The notes under the pieces were generated by a model. That model did not search any database and was not told the origin of the DNA. It worked only from the letters and a program-made list of their open reading frames with translations. Positions 53,038 through 61,674 of a stretch of 64,000 nucleotides of DNA are shown here, piece after piece. Each line of letters begins with the position of its first letter. Positions within the stretch are counted from its first letter, which is position 1. Where the stretch lies: contig NZ_CP054916.1 in NCBI RefSeq assembly GCF_013364155.1, positions 4,208,501 through 4,272,500 on the forward strand. Direction: 5' to 3'. This DNA is from Streptomyces sp. NA02950 (GTDB lineage: Bacteria > Actinomycetota > Actinomycetes > Streptomycetales > Streptomycetaceae). Made by a program: the position numbers and the translations under genes.

Positions 53038-53244
53038 ATGACACAGCTCCACTGGCAGCGGGCCCCGGACGGCGACGGCGAGCCGGGCGCGGTCCACCTC
53101 GAGGTGGCCGTGGGCCCGGACGGCCGGATCCATCTGCGGGAGAGCGACGCCCCGCAGGCCGTCGTCGTCACCACCCCGGCCAAGTGGGAGGCGTTCGTCA
53201 AAGGGGTCAAGGCGGGCGAGTTCGACGACTTCACCGAGGAGTGA
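53038..53244 (+). CDS. DUF397 protein
   Basis: A 68-residue protein with the DUF397 pattern (HLRESDAPQAVVVTTPAKWEAFV then KGVKAGEFDDF). DUF397 proteins are usually encoded next to XRE regulators in Streptomyces, often as paired switches; here no XRE gene adjoins it. GGGGGAAG precedes the ATG. Function unknown. Confidence 0.85.
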   Translation: MTQLHWQRAPDGDGEPGAVHLEVAVGPDGRIHLRESDAPQAVVVTTPAKWEAFVKGVKAGEFDDFTEE

Positions 53245-53583
53245 CGGCGGGTGACGAACCGTCGGGCCGACTCCGGACGGGTGGGCCGGGGGTACCGAAC
53301 GGCCTGCCCGACCGGCGTGTCGGCGGACGCAGCACTGGGCCCCATGGCGGTCACTGATCGTTGCCCGGCGCCCAGGTGCGTGATACACAGAGTAACCATA
53401 GGGCCCTGTTGTGACGCGCCTCGCCCACCGGCCGGGCCGCCGTGGTCCACAACACGTGCGAGATCCGCCAAGAAATGCCGCCAAGTCGACATGCGGAAGC
53501 GGAATCGTCAGCGAAGATAGAGACCGACCCACGCTGTGACGGCGAGCCAGATACAACTACCCATAAGGGGCGGTGAGTTCAAA
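53245..53583. other. 339-bp region upstream of the T4SS-like cluster
   Basis: No gene is supported. It probably holds the promoter of the cluster, but no convincing -35/-10 pair or dyad was found by eye. It is less G/C-rich than its surroundings between about 53370 and 53580. Confidence 0.5.
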
Positions 53584-53892
53584 ATGTTCCTAGCGGCCGA
53601 AAAGGGCGACATCAACACCATCATCGGCGGAATCGCCCCAGACTGGGGCCCCTTCGGGAGCCTGGGCAGCGAGGCCCGCGTCATGATCGAGGTCGTGATG
53701 GCCGTCGCGCTCCTGCTCTGCTTCGGCATCGCGATCTGGGGTGCGGCCAAGCAGCGGATCGGTGCGACGGCGCTGCGCGACACCTTCAGCGCCGAGCAGG
53801 GCAAGGGACTGATCGTCGCGGGCCTGACCGGTGTGTTCATCATCGGCTCACTGGGCACCCTCTTCACGATCGTATACGGCATGGCCATCTAG
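53584..53892 (+). CDS. Small two-helix membrane protein, VirB2-like candidate
   Basis: A 102-residue protein with two helices (about 32-55 and 74-98) joined by a short charged loop (AAKQRIGATALRDTFSAEQGK). Size, topology and position before VirB8/VirB6/VirB4-like genes resemble VirB2/TrbC pilin-type subunits of type IV systems, but there is no clear sequence signature, so this is inference. The start MFLAAEKGDIN was chosen over an upstream GTG. Confidence 0.75.
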   Translation: MFLAAEKGDINTIIGGIAPDWGPFGSLGSEARVMIEVVMAVALLLCFGIAIWGAAKQRIGATALRDTFSAEQGKGLIVAGLTGVFIIGSLGTLFTIVYGMAI

Positions 53893-54280
53893 CCCCGCCC
53901 CGGAGCGGCGGATGCGCCGGGCAGGGGAGCGCGGAACCGGCGGACGCGCCGGAGCACGGAGCGCGCTCCGCCCTTCGAGCCCCGGAGCCGTCCCCCCGCA
54001 CACGGCGTACGCCCCCGTCCCGAGCCTCCGCCCCCGATCCCCTCTACCGGCCCCACTCCCGTTAGCCGAGGCTGCCCCCTGATGCCCGTTCTGATGCCCG
54101 CCCCGCCCGCTGAGGTCGTGTCAGGTTGATGTTCACTCACACCACCGCGCCCGAGCGTCAGTCCGCGCCGTTACCGTCGTATACGGGTGGCGGAAGAGCG
54201 ACCATGGCTGACGCGGCCGGTACGGGCGGCCCAAGCGGCCCGGTCTGCAGGCTTGGCACGGTTGAAGGGGCGTACGCACG
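53893..54280. other. 388-bp gap inside the T4SS-like cluster
   Basis: No gene is seen. It is G/C-rich up to about 54110. A single 11-mer GTTCACTCACA (54131-54141) resembles half a PHO box but has no partner. The next gene may have its own promoter here. Confidence 0.5.
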
Positions 54281-55174
54281 ATGAGCATCGGCGGCGACGA
54301 CGGATACGGCGGAGACTACGACGGCCACGACACGGGCCGCGCCCGCGGCGCGGCCTCCGGCGGCCACCTGACACGCACCCGCCTGCCCGAAGGCGACGGC
54401 GACCCCTACGGCCCGCCCCGCCGCGGCACCGGCCGCACGGGCAAGCCCAGCCGCAATCTGATCACCGTGGTCGGCGTCGTTGTCCTCCTCCTCGCGGCCA
54501 TCGCCTTCGTCAACCGCGGCGGCGGCAAGGACGGCGACTCCGACAGTGGTGGTGGCGGCGGTGGTACCGGCGCCGAGAGCCAGCCCACCGCCCCGACCGG
54601 CCAGCGCCCGGTCGAGGGCAAGAACAGCGTGACCGGCATCGCGTCCGGCTTCCCCAAGACCGCACAGGGCGCGCAGAGCGCGGGGGCGAACTATGCGGTG
54701 GCGCTGACGTCGGCGGACATGCTGAAGCAGGACCTGCGGCATGAGCTGGTGCCGCAGATCTTCACACGCTCGGCGGCGGGATTGCTCCAGGCCAAGCTGG
54801 ACAAGGCCTACTCGGCGGACTCACTGGAGAAGATCGGTCTGGATGCGGAGGGGAAAGCGCCCGACGGGATGACATACATCTCGCGCACCGCCCCCATCGG
54901 TACCAAGGTCAGCAAGTTCGCACGCACCGCCGCGACGGTCGAGGTCTGGTGCACCGGGGTGTTCGGCACAGCCGGTGAGGGTTCGAAGACCCCGGTCACC
55001 AACGACTGGTTCACCATGACGCTGAAGCTGCGATGGGTGGGTGGCGACTGGAAGGCGGAGAGCTTCTCCCAGAAGAACGGTCCCGCCCCCATCAACAGTG
55101 ACCGTACCGCGTCCAGCGCCGATGAGATCGCCAAGGCAGTCGAGCAGTACGGAGGGTTCACCTATGCCCGCTAG
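54281..55174 (+). CDS. Bitopic membrane protein, VirB8/TcpC-like candidate
   Basis: A 297-residue protein: a Gly/Asp/Arg-rich cytoplasmic N-terminus (1-58), one transmembrane helix (about 61-78), a Gly/Ser linker, then an extracytoplasmic domain (about 115-297) with alternating helices and strands ending EQYGGFTYAR. This topology matches VirB8/TcpC proteins, whose outer NTF2-like domain forms the T4SS core in Gram-positives. No sequence signature confirms it. Its 3' end overlaps the next gene by 11 bp. Confidence 0.8.
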   Translation: MSIGGDDGYGGDYDGHDTGRARGAASGGHLTRTRLPEGDGDPYGPPRRGTGRTGKPSRNLITVVGVVVLLLAAIAFVNRGGGKDGDSDSGGGGGGTGAESQPTAPTGQRPVEGKNSVTGIASGFPKTAQGAQSAGANYAVALTSADMLKQDLRHELVPQIFTRSAAGLLQAKLDKAYSADSLEKIGLDAEGKAPDGMTYISRTAPIGTKVSKFARTAATVEVWCTGVFGTAGEGSKTPVTNDWFTMTLKLRWVGGDWKAESFSQKNGPAPINSDRTASSADEIAKAVEQYGGFTYAR

Positions 55175-56552
55175 CCCGCGCCGCCGCGCTCTCACGCTCA
55201 CGGGCGTCCTGGCAGCTGTTCAGATGACTGCCGTGCTGGTGGCCACCCGCGCGGCCGCCGCTCCCTCCCCCACCCCCACGCCGAGTCCGTCGGGCAGCAC
55301 GCAGGACGACTGTGAGCTCCTGCTCGGGCAGGTCCGGGAAAACTGTGAAAAGGGCGGCGGTGGTGGCGGCTCCAACGGCCCCCCCGACCCCTCCAACCCC
55401 CTGGACCCGGCCGCCTCCCTCGCCCGCGGCTGCGCCGACGCCGCCGCCTGGCTCGTCGGCAAGCTCTCCAAGCTGGTCAACGAGACCGCCACTGTCGACT
55501 TCACCAACGAGGCCTTCCTCCGCCAGTACGCCGTCGTCTTCGCCGCCTCGACCGTCCTCACCCTCATCCTCTGGCTCCTCGCCGTCGCCAAGCGCGCCAT
55601 CCGCGGCGTCCCGCTCGGCGAGGCACTCTCCGAAGCCATAGGTTTCCTCTGGCTGACGGTCCTGGCCTCCGCCTTCACCCCGCTCATCCTCTATACGGTC
55701 GTCACCGCGACCGACGCCGTCACCGAAGCCATCGCCTCCGGCACCGGTGCGGACAACGACGCCTTCTTCGGCTCGTTCTCCGAAGCCCTCAAGAAGGACG
55801 AGGACATCGGCGGCGGCCCCATCATGCTCATCGTCGTGTCCCTCGTGACGATCCTCGCCGCCGGCGTCCTCTGCCTGGAGCTGGTCATCCGCGCCGCCCT
55901 GCTCTACGTCGGCGCGCTGCTCGGCACCGCCGTCTACTCCGGCCTGGTCGACAAGAACATGTGGGGCCATGTCCGCCGCTGGGCCGGAATCATGATCGCC
56001 GTGATCCTCGTCAAGCCGGTGGTCGTGACGGTCCTCGCCCTCGCCGGGGCGCTTTCCACCTCCGGTGACGAGCCCGACGCCTTCTCGGCCGTCGTCTCCG
56101 GGCTCTCCATCATCATCCTCGCCATCTTCGCCAGCGCGATGATCTACCGATTCGTGCCCGGCTTCGGCGACGAGATCGTCAAGGCCCGCAGCGCCAGCGC
56201 CGACCCGGCCTCCCGCCAGGCCGCCGCCATCATCAGCTCCCCCGCCGCCCTGGTGAAGCAGGGCATCAACACCCACAGCGCCCGCGGCGGAGGCGACGGC
56301 GGAGGCGGCGGAGGCGGCTCGGCGCAGGCCAAGCCCGCCAACCCCGTCTCCGGCGGCGTGGCCGCCCACAGCACCCGCTCCGGCGGAGGCGGAGGCGGAG
56401 CCGGTGGCAGCGGCAGCGGCAGCCCCGGCGGCAGCGGAGGCGGCGGAGCCTCCTCCGCCAGCCGCACCGGCCACCCCGGCGGCAACCGCGGCAGCGCCCC
56501 CCGCACCCCGAACCGCAGCTCCGGCAACACCACGGGAGGTGACCGGCGGTGA
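55164..56552 (+). CDS. Polytopic membrane protein, VirB6/TrbL-like, with Gly/Ser tail
   Basis: A 462-residue protein: a signal peptide (about 1-33), an extracytoplasmic Pro/Gly segment, helices at about 120-140, 155-185, 220-250 and 270-345, and a cytoplasmic Gly/Ser-rich tail from about 370. VDFTNEAFLRQYAVVFAAST and GALLGTAVYSGLVDKNMWGH resemble actinobacterial TrbL/VirB6-like channel proteins. The start at 55164 has GGAGGG upstream and overlaps the previous gene. Its stop overlaps the next start. Confidence 0.85.
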   Translation: MPASPRRRALTLTGVLAAVQMTAVLVATRAAAAPSPTPTPSPSGSTQDDCELLLGQVRENCEKGGGGGGSNGPPDPSNPLDPAASLARGCADAAAWLVGKLSKLVNETATVDFTNEAFLRQYAVVFAASTVLTLILWLLAVAKRAIRGVPLGEALSEAIGFLWLTVLASAFTPLILYTVVTATDAVTEAIASGTGADNDAFFGSFSEALKKDEDIGGGPIMLIVVSLVTILAAGVLCLELVIRAALLYVGALLGTAVYSGLVDKNMWGHVRRWAGIMIAVILVKPVVVTVLALAGALSTSGDEPDAFSAVVSGLSIIILAIFASAMIYRFVPGFGDEIVKARSASADPASRQAAAIISSPAALVKQGINTHSARGGGDGGGGGGGSAQAKPANPVSGGVAAHSTRSGGGGGGAGGSGSGSPGGSGGGGASSASRTGHPGGNRGSAPRTPNRSSGNTTGGDRR

Positions 56553-58114
56553 CGCTCGACGCCCAGACCCATCCCGTCCACGCGACCCGACGCACCTATC
56601 TGATCGGCCGCGCCCGCCCCAACGCGATCGTCGGCAAGAACCGCGAGACCGGCGAGATCGCCCTGATCATCGGGGGCGCGTTCATCGGCATGATGTGCGG
56701 GCTGCTGGTGCCGGTGCTCAGCCTGCGCATCGTCGCCCTGGTCGGCTTCCCCACGCTCGCCCTCGCCGCCGTGTACGTGCCGTACAACGGCCGTACCTTC
56801 TACCGGTGGTTCGAGATCAACCGTTCCTACAAGCGCTCCGTCCGCAAGGGCACCACCGCCTACCGCTCCTCCGCCGCCGAGGCCGGCACCCGGCTCGACG
56901 GCCGTGAGGTCGAGGTCGGCCCGCCCCCCGGCATCGGCCGGATCAGCTGGCTGGCCGCCCCCTTCGGCCCCGACGAGATCGCCGTGCTGCTGCACGCCGA
57001 CCGCCGCACCGTCACCGCCGCCATCGAGATCGAGGGCCCCGGCGTCGGCCTGCGCGACAGCGAGGACCAGGAGGCCCTCGTCGACCGGTTCGGCACCCTG
57101 CTCAAGCATGTGGCCAACGGCGACGGCTTCGTGACGCGGCTCCAGATGCTGGCCCGCACCCTCCCCGCCGACCCCGACGCCCACGCCAAGGACGTCGAGC
57201 GCCGCGGCGACCGCGCGGCGCCCCACTGGCTCAAGGACTCCTACGACCAGCTCCAGTCCATGGTCTCGACCTCCTCCGAGCAGCACCGCGCCTATCTCGT
57301 CGCCTGTATGCACTACACCCGCGACCTGGCCGCCGAAGCCCAGGCCATCGCCCGCGCCGCCCGCCACAGCTCCGGCGGCCGCCGCCTGGACAAGGACGCG
57401 GGCCTGGCCGTTGTCATGGCCCGTGAGCTCACCGACATCTGCGCCCGGCTCGCCGAGGCCGACATCCGCGTCCGCCAGCCCCTCGGACAGGGCCGGCTGG
57501 CCTCGCTCGTCCACTCCATGTACGACCCGGACCACCCCATCGACCACATCCAGGCCATGACCAAGCGGAACGCCTGGCCCGCCGAGCTGGACGCGATGGA
57601 GCCCACCTACCTCCAGGCCAAGACGCGCGAGTCCAGCACCCGCGACCCCTGGTGCCACGCCACCGCGTGGGTGAAGGAGTGGCCCATGACGCCCGTCGGG
57701 GTCAACTTCCTCGCCCCGCTCCTCGTCCACACCCCCGACGTCATCCGTACGGTCGCGGTCTGTATGGACCTGGAGCCCACCGAGATCGCCATCGAGCGGA
57801 TGCTGACCGAGAAGACCAACGACGAGGCCGAGGCGAGCCGCGCCGCGAAGATGAACCGCACCGTCGACCCCCGCGACATCGCCGCACACGGCCGGCTGGA
57901 CCAGCGCGGCGAGGACCTCGCCAGCGGCGCCGCGGGCGTCAACCTCGTCGGCTACATCACCGTCTCCTCCCGCTCACCGGAGGCACTCGCGCGTGACAAG
58001 CGGACCATCCGGGCCTCGGCGGGGAAGAGCTATCTCAAGCTGGAGTGGTGCGACCGTGAGCACCACCGGGCTTTTGTGAACACGCTGCCGTTCGCGACCG
58101 GCATCCGCCGATAG
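56549..58114 (+). CDS. SCO6880-family protein (PrgI/VirB3 plus VirB4-N-like)
   Basis: A 521-residue protein. The head (RTYLIGRARPNAIVGKNRET) and two helices at about 40-80 resemble the PrgI/VirB3-like membrane part. The rest is a soluble region with RISWLAAPFGPDEIAVLLHA, as in the N-terminal half of VirB4-type proteins without the ATPase half. This is the actinobacterial SCO6880 family, found in T4SS-like and conjugative clusters next to a separate VirB4 ATPase, as here. The start overlaps the previous stop. Confidence 0.87.
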   Translation: MTLDAQTHPVHATRRTYLIGRARPNAIVGKNRETGEIALIIGGAFIGMMCGLLVPVLSLRIVALVGFPTLALAAVYVPYNGRTFYRWFEINRSYKRSVRKGTTAYRSSAAEAGTRLDGREVEVGPPPGIGRISWLAAPFGPDEIAVLLHADRRTVTAAIEIEGPGVGLRDSEDQEALVDRFGTLLKHVANGDGFVTRLQMLARTLPADPDAHAKDVERRGDRAAPHWLKDSYDQLQSMVSTSSEQHRAYLVACMHYTRDLAAEAQAIARAARHSSGGRRLDKDAGLAVVMARELTDICARLAEADIRVRQPLGQGRLASLVHSMYDPDHPIDHIQAMTKRNAWPAELDAMEPTYLQAKTRESSTRDPWCHATAWVKEWPMTPVGVNFLAPLLVHTPDVIRTVAVCMDLEPTEIAIERMLTEKTNDEAEASRAAKMNRTVDPRDIAAHGRLDQRGEDLASGAAGVNLVGYITVSSRSPEALARDKRTIRASAGKSYLKLEWCDREHHRAFVNTLPFATGIRR

Positions 58115-58178
58115 AGCCGACAGAGCCGGTAGAGCAGATAGAGACGACTGGGACGACAGGGACGATAGGGGCTCCGCC

Positions 58179-59594
58179 GTGGCCGATCCGATGAGCGCTC
58201 TCACCGAAGCGTTCACCAGCTTTCTGTTCGGAAAGGTGGAGACGACACGGCTGCCCGTCCGCACCTCCACCGGACAGGCACAGGCCGTCTATCTCCCCAC
58301 CGCTGCACCCGGCCTCGGTGACTCCGGCGTCATCATCGGGCGTGAGGTGTACTCCGGGAAGGGCTATATCTACGACCCCTTCCAGCTCTACGGACAGCAG
58401 CTGCCCGCCCCGCACTGGCTGGTGCTCGGCGAATCCGGAAACGGCAAGTCGGCCCTGGAGAAGACCTACGTCCTGCGCCAGCTGCGCTTCCGCGACCGCC
58501 AGGTGGTGGTGCTGGACGCACAGGGCGAGGACGGCGTGGGCGAGTGGAACCTCATCGCCCAGGAGCTCGGCATAACGCCCATCCGGCTCGACCCCATGGC
58601 GGCCCTGGACGGTGGAATCCGCCTCAACCCCCTGGACCCGTCCATCACCACCACCGGTCAGCTCGCCCTGCTCCGCACCATCATCGAGGTCGCGATGGGC
58701 CACGGCCTCGACGAGCGCTCCGGGTTCGCCCTGAAGGTCGCGCACGCGTACGTCAACGAGACCATCGTCGACCGTCAGCCGGTGCTCACCGACATCGTCG
58801 AGCAGCTGCGGCACCCCGAGGCGGAGTCCGCCGAGGCGATGAACGTCGACATAGACGATGTACGGGCCTGGGGCCTGGACGTCGCCCTCGTACTGGACCG
58901 GCTGGTCGACGGTGACCTCCGCGGCATGTTCGACGGACCGACCACGGCCGGAATCGACCTCGACGCACCCCTCATCGTCTTCGACCTCTCCCATATCGAC
59001 CGCAATTCGATCGCGATGCCGATCCTCATGGCGATCGTGGGCGTCTGGCTGGAGCACACCTGGATCCGGCCGGACCGCAAGAAGCGCATCTTCCTGGTCG
59101 AAGAGGCGTGGCACATCATCAACTCGCCCTTCGTCGCCCAGCTCTTCCAGCGGCTGCTGAAGTTCGGCCGACGGCTCGGTCTGTCCTTCGTCGCCGTGGT
59201 CCACCACCTCTCCGACGTGGTCGACGGCGCCGCAGCGCGGGAAGCCGCGGCGATCCTCAAGATGGCGTCCACCCGGACCATCTACGCCCAGAAGGCGGAC
59301 GAGGCCCGGGCGACCGGACGGGTGCTGGGCCTGCCGCGCTGGGCGGTCGAGATCATTCCGACACTCTCGCCCGGGATCGCGGTCTGGGACGTCAACGGCA
59401 ACGTACAGGTCGTCAAACACCTGATCACCGAGGCGGAGCGGCCTCTCGTCTACACCGACCGGGCCATGACGGAGGATGCGCTGACCGTCCAGATGGCGGC
59501 CGAAGCGGAGGCCGAGGAACGGGCCGCCGCGGCGGTTGAGGCGGCGGAGGCTGAGGCATACGGCGGACCGTCGTACGGATCCACGGTGGCATGA
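58179..59594 (+). CDS. VirB4-like T4SS ATPase
   Basis: A 471-residue cytoplasmic ATPase: Walker A GESGNGKS with Lys90, Walker B IFLVEEAWH with Glu308/Glu309, then GLSFVAVVHHLSDV and the C-terminal RATGRVLGLPRWAVEII typical of TraC/VirB4. It powers assembly and substrate transfer in type IV systems. The start is a GTG. It works with the SCO6880-family protein upstream, together equal to a full-length VirB4. The C-terminus is Ala/Glu-rich. Confidence 0.92.
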   Translation: MADPMSALTEAFTSFLFGKVETTRLPVRTSTGQAQAVYLPTAAPGLGDSGVIIGREVYSGKGYIYDPFQLYGQQLPAPHWLVLGESGNGKSALEKTYVLRQLRFRDRQVVVLDAQGEDGVGEWNLIAQELGITPIRLDPMAALDGGIRLNPLDPSITTTGQLALLRTIIEVAMGHGLDERSGFALKVAHAYVNETIVDRQPVLTDIVEQLRHPEAESAEAMNVDIDDVRAWGLDVALVLDRLVDGDLRGMFDGPTTAGIDLDAPLIVFDLSHIDRNSIAMPILMAIVGVWLEHTWIRPDRKKRIFLVEEAWHIINSPFVAQLFQRLLKFGRRLGLSFVAVVHHLSDVVDGAAAREAAAILKMASTRTIYAQKADEARATGRVLGLPRWAVEIIPTLSPGIAVWDVNGNVQVVKHLITEAERPLVYTDRAMTEDALTVQMAAEAEAEERAAAAVEAAEAEAYGGPSYGSTVA

Positions 59595-59595
59595 C

Positions 59596-61374
59596 ATGAC
59601 AGCGGGGCTGAACCGCGGCGGACCCGCGGAACACGGGAGACCTCAGCGCCCGGAGCGCGGCATTCCGGACGGTCTGCTGGTCGGCATCATGGCGTTCCTG
59701 CTGGGCCTGACCTGTCTGGTGTGGTCGGCGACCGGCCTGGCCGCCCTTTTCGCCCACGGCTCCTGGCCGGACGGCCTGGCCTTCCCGCGTACGCCCCTGG
59801 CGCTGCGCCACCTGGTCGAGGAGCCGCACAACCTCGCGGCGGCATGGCCCGACACCCCGAAAGCGCAGCTGTCGGGGTACGGGCTCTTCTGGGGCATCTT
59901 CATCAGCGAGCTGATGGTGCTGATCGTGCTGACGGTCTTCACCGTCGGCACGGTGACCCGCTACCGCGCGGTCCGCGCCAGACGCCGCGCCGAGGCGGTA
60001 CAGGCGGCCCAGGCCAGAGCGGAAGCGAAGGCGGCCGCAGAGGCGAGGGCGGCCGAGGCGACGCAACGGGGGAGGGTGAGCGGCCCGCCCGAGCCGTCCC
60101 CACCCGCGCACGGTCCGGGCAGGGCGTACGAGTCGGCCGGGTCCGGCCCAGCGGCCGCCGGCCCCGGCAGCCCGCACGACGGGACAGCGGCCTCGCCCGT
60201 ACCGCCCGCGGGCCTCCCGACGGTCCCGGGCCCCGTCAGTCCCCAGCCGCCAGGCGTGGTCCCCGCGACTGCCCCCCACACCGGCCCCGCAGCCTCCGCG
60301 CCCGTCGCCGGGCAGCGAGCGACCCCGTGGGAGGCTCCCACCACCGACGGCGATGCGCCGGAGCCCCCGGCGACAGCACAGCCGCTGCCGACGCCCCGGC
60401 TCGGCCCCGCGGCGGCCACCGCCCTCCCCGACGGGGAGCTGACCCGGTCCCGCGTGCTCTTCGGCGCGCAGCGCGGTACGTCGGCCGCCCAGGCCGTCCT
60501 GGAGGCCGTCGGTCCGGTCCTGGTGGTCACCAGCGACGCCACGCTCTGGTCTTCGACCAAGGACGCGCGGGCCAAGTTGGGCCCCGCCCACGTCTTCGAT
60601 CCGTCCCATCTTCTCGACACCCCCGCCCGGTTGCGCTGGAACCCCGCGGCGGACTGCGGGTCCCGTGACATCGCGGTCGCGCGCGCCGCGGCGCTCCTCG
60701 CGCCCGTACGCCCCGCGCACGCGATGGACAGGCCCATGGCGGAGGCCGCGGAGACGCTGCTCCGCTGCTGGCTGCACGCCGCGGCGGTGGACGGCCGCCC
60801 CTTCCGCCATGTCCACCGCTGGGCACAGGGCAACTCCGCCCACGAGCCCGTACGGATCCTGCGGACGAACCCCAAGGCGGCAGGCGGTACGGCGGGGGAG
60901 CTGGAGGCCACGCTCACTGCCCATCCCGAACGGCGCGACCTGGCCCAGGAACTGACGTCCCGTGCGCTCGGCGCGCTGTCCTCGATCCACATCCGGGACG
61001 CCTGCAATCCGGGACGTGCCGATTCGCTCGCGCTGGAGTCATTCGTGGGCGAAGGGGGAACTCTCTATGTGATGGGCGCATCCATCGAGGATCCGCGGAC
61101 CCATCCGGGTGCGATGCCCTTGTTGACCGCACTCGCCTCGCACGTGGTCGAGCACGGCCGGCGCATGGCCGAACGGTCATCCTCCGGTCGGCTCGACCCA
61201 CCACTCACCCTCGTGCTAGACGACGTCGCCGCCGTGGCACCGCTCCCGGCGCTGCCCGATCTGCTGGACCAGGGGGCGGCGCAGGGCCTGCCCACGCTGG
61301 CGCTGATGCGCTCTCAGGAACAGGCGCGGGCACGCTGGCCGCACCACTCCCTGGCGGGCCAGGAGCGGGCCTGA
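59596..61374 (+). CDS. VirD4/TraG-like coupling protein with degenerate P-loop
   Basis: A 592-residue protein: two N-terminal helices (about 27-50 and 90-118), a long Pro/Ala/Gly-rich linker (150-275), then a coupling-protein ATPase-like domain. The P-loop position reads GAQRGTS (residues 290-296) and lacks the invariant Lys, while a Walker B-like LVLDDVAAV (Asp542/543) remains. WNPAADCGSRDIAVARAAAL is typical of TraG/VirD4. It ends soon after LALMRSQEQARARWP, earlier than usual T4CPs. It is last in the cluster and ends 66 bp before the rRNA terminator. Confidence 0.85.
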   Translation: MTAGLNRGGPAEHGRPQRPERGIPDGLLVGIMAFLLGLTCLVWSATGLAALFAHGSWPDGLAFPRTPLALRHLVEEPHNLAAAWPDTPKAQLSGYGLFWGIFISELMVLIVLTVFTVGTVTRYRAVRARRRAEAVQAAQARAEAKAAAEARAAEATQRGRVSGPPEPSPPAHGPGRAYESAGSGPAAAGPGSPHDGTAASPVPPAGLPTVPGPVSPQPPGVVPATAPHTGPAASAPVAGQRATPWEAPTTDGDAPEPPATAQPLPTPRLGPAAATALPDGELTRSRVLFGAQRGTSAAQAVLEAVGPVLVVTSDATLWSSTKDARAKLGPAHVFDPSHLLDTPARLRWNPAADCGSRDIAVARAAALLAPVRPAHAMDRPMAEAAETLLRCWLHAAAVDGRPFRHVHRWAQGNSAHEPVRILRTNPKAAGGTAGELEATLTAHPERRDLAQELTSRALGALSSIHIRDACNPGRADSLALESFVGEGGTLYVMGASIEDPRTHPGAMPLLTALASHVVEHGRRMAERSSSGRLDPPLTLVLDDVAAVAPLPALPDLLDQGAAQGLPTLALMRSQEQARARWPHHSLAGQERA

Positions 61375-61440
61375 CAAGCAACAAGCAGCAAGGTTGGAGG
61401 GGCATGCGGCTGTGGGTTTCCAGACCCAGAACGCAAAAAT

Positions 61441-61477
61441 GCCTCGGTCCCGGACACATGGTGTCCGGGACCGAGGC
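61441..61477 (-). terminator. rRNA operon terminator
   Basis: A perfect 17-bp stem (GCCTCGGTCCCGGACAC and its complement) with a 3-nt loop, followed on the minus strand by ATTTTTGCG. It lies 7 bp beyond the 5S gene and can also block transcripts from the T4SS-like cluster. Confidence 0.93.
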
Positions 61478-61484
61478 TAAAGAT

Positions 61485-61604
61485 TGTTCGGCGGCGTCCT
61501 ACTCTCCCACAGGGTCCCCCCTGCAGTACCATCGGCGCTGAAAGGCTTAGCTTCCGGGTTCGGAATGTAACCGGGCGTTTCCCTAACGCAATGACCACCG
61601 AAAC
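61485..61604 (-). rRNA. rrf: 5S ribosomal RNA
   Basis: About 120 nt beginning GTTTCGGTGGTCAT on the minus strand and ending GCCGCCGAACA, with the universal GAACCCGGAAGCTAAGC region. The 5' and 3' ends pair (GTTCGGCGGC type closing stem). It is separated from 23S by a 70-bp spacer. The sequence is as expected for Streptomyces. Confidence 0.97.
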
Positions 61605-61674
61605 ACTATAAAGTTGAACCGGACATGGACACGGTTCGTTACTTCAGAACCAACACAGTGGACGCGAGCAACTG

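Noticed and set aside
53251..53520. An 89-codon plus-strand frame before the VirB2-like gene
   Set aside because: Cys/Arg/Pro-rich composition, no ribosome-binding site, and local base composition that fits intergenic DNA.
54131..54141. GTTCACTCACA as a PHO box upstream of the VirB8-like gene
   Set aside because: Only one 11-mer is present; a functional box needs at least two adjacent direct repeats.
51823..61374. Integrative conjugative element
   Set aside because: No integrase, relaxase, replication initiator, TraB/FtsK-type translocase or att repeats were found, and base composition and codon use match the neighbours.
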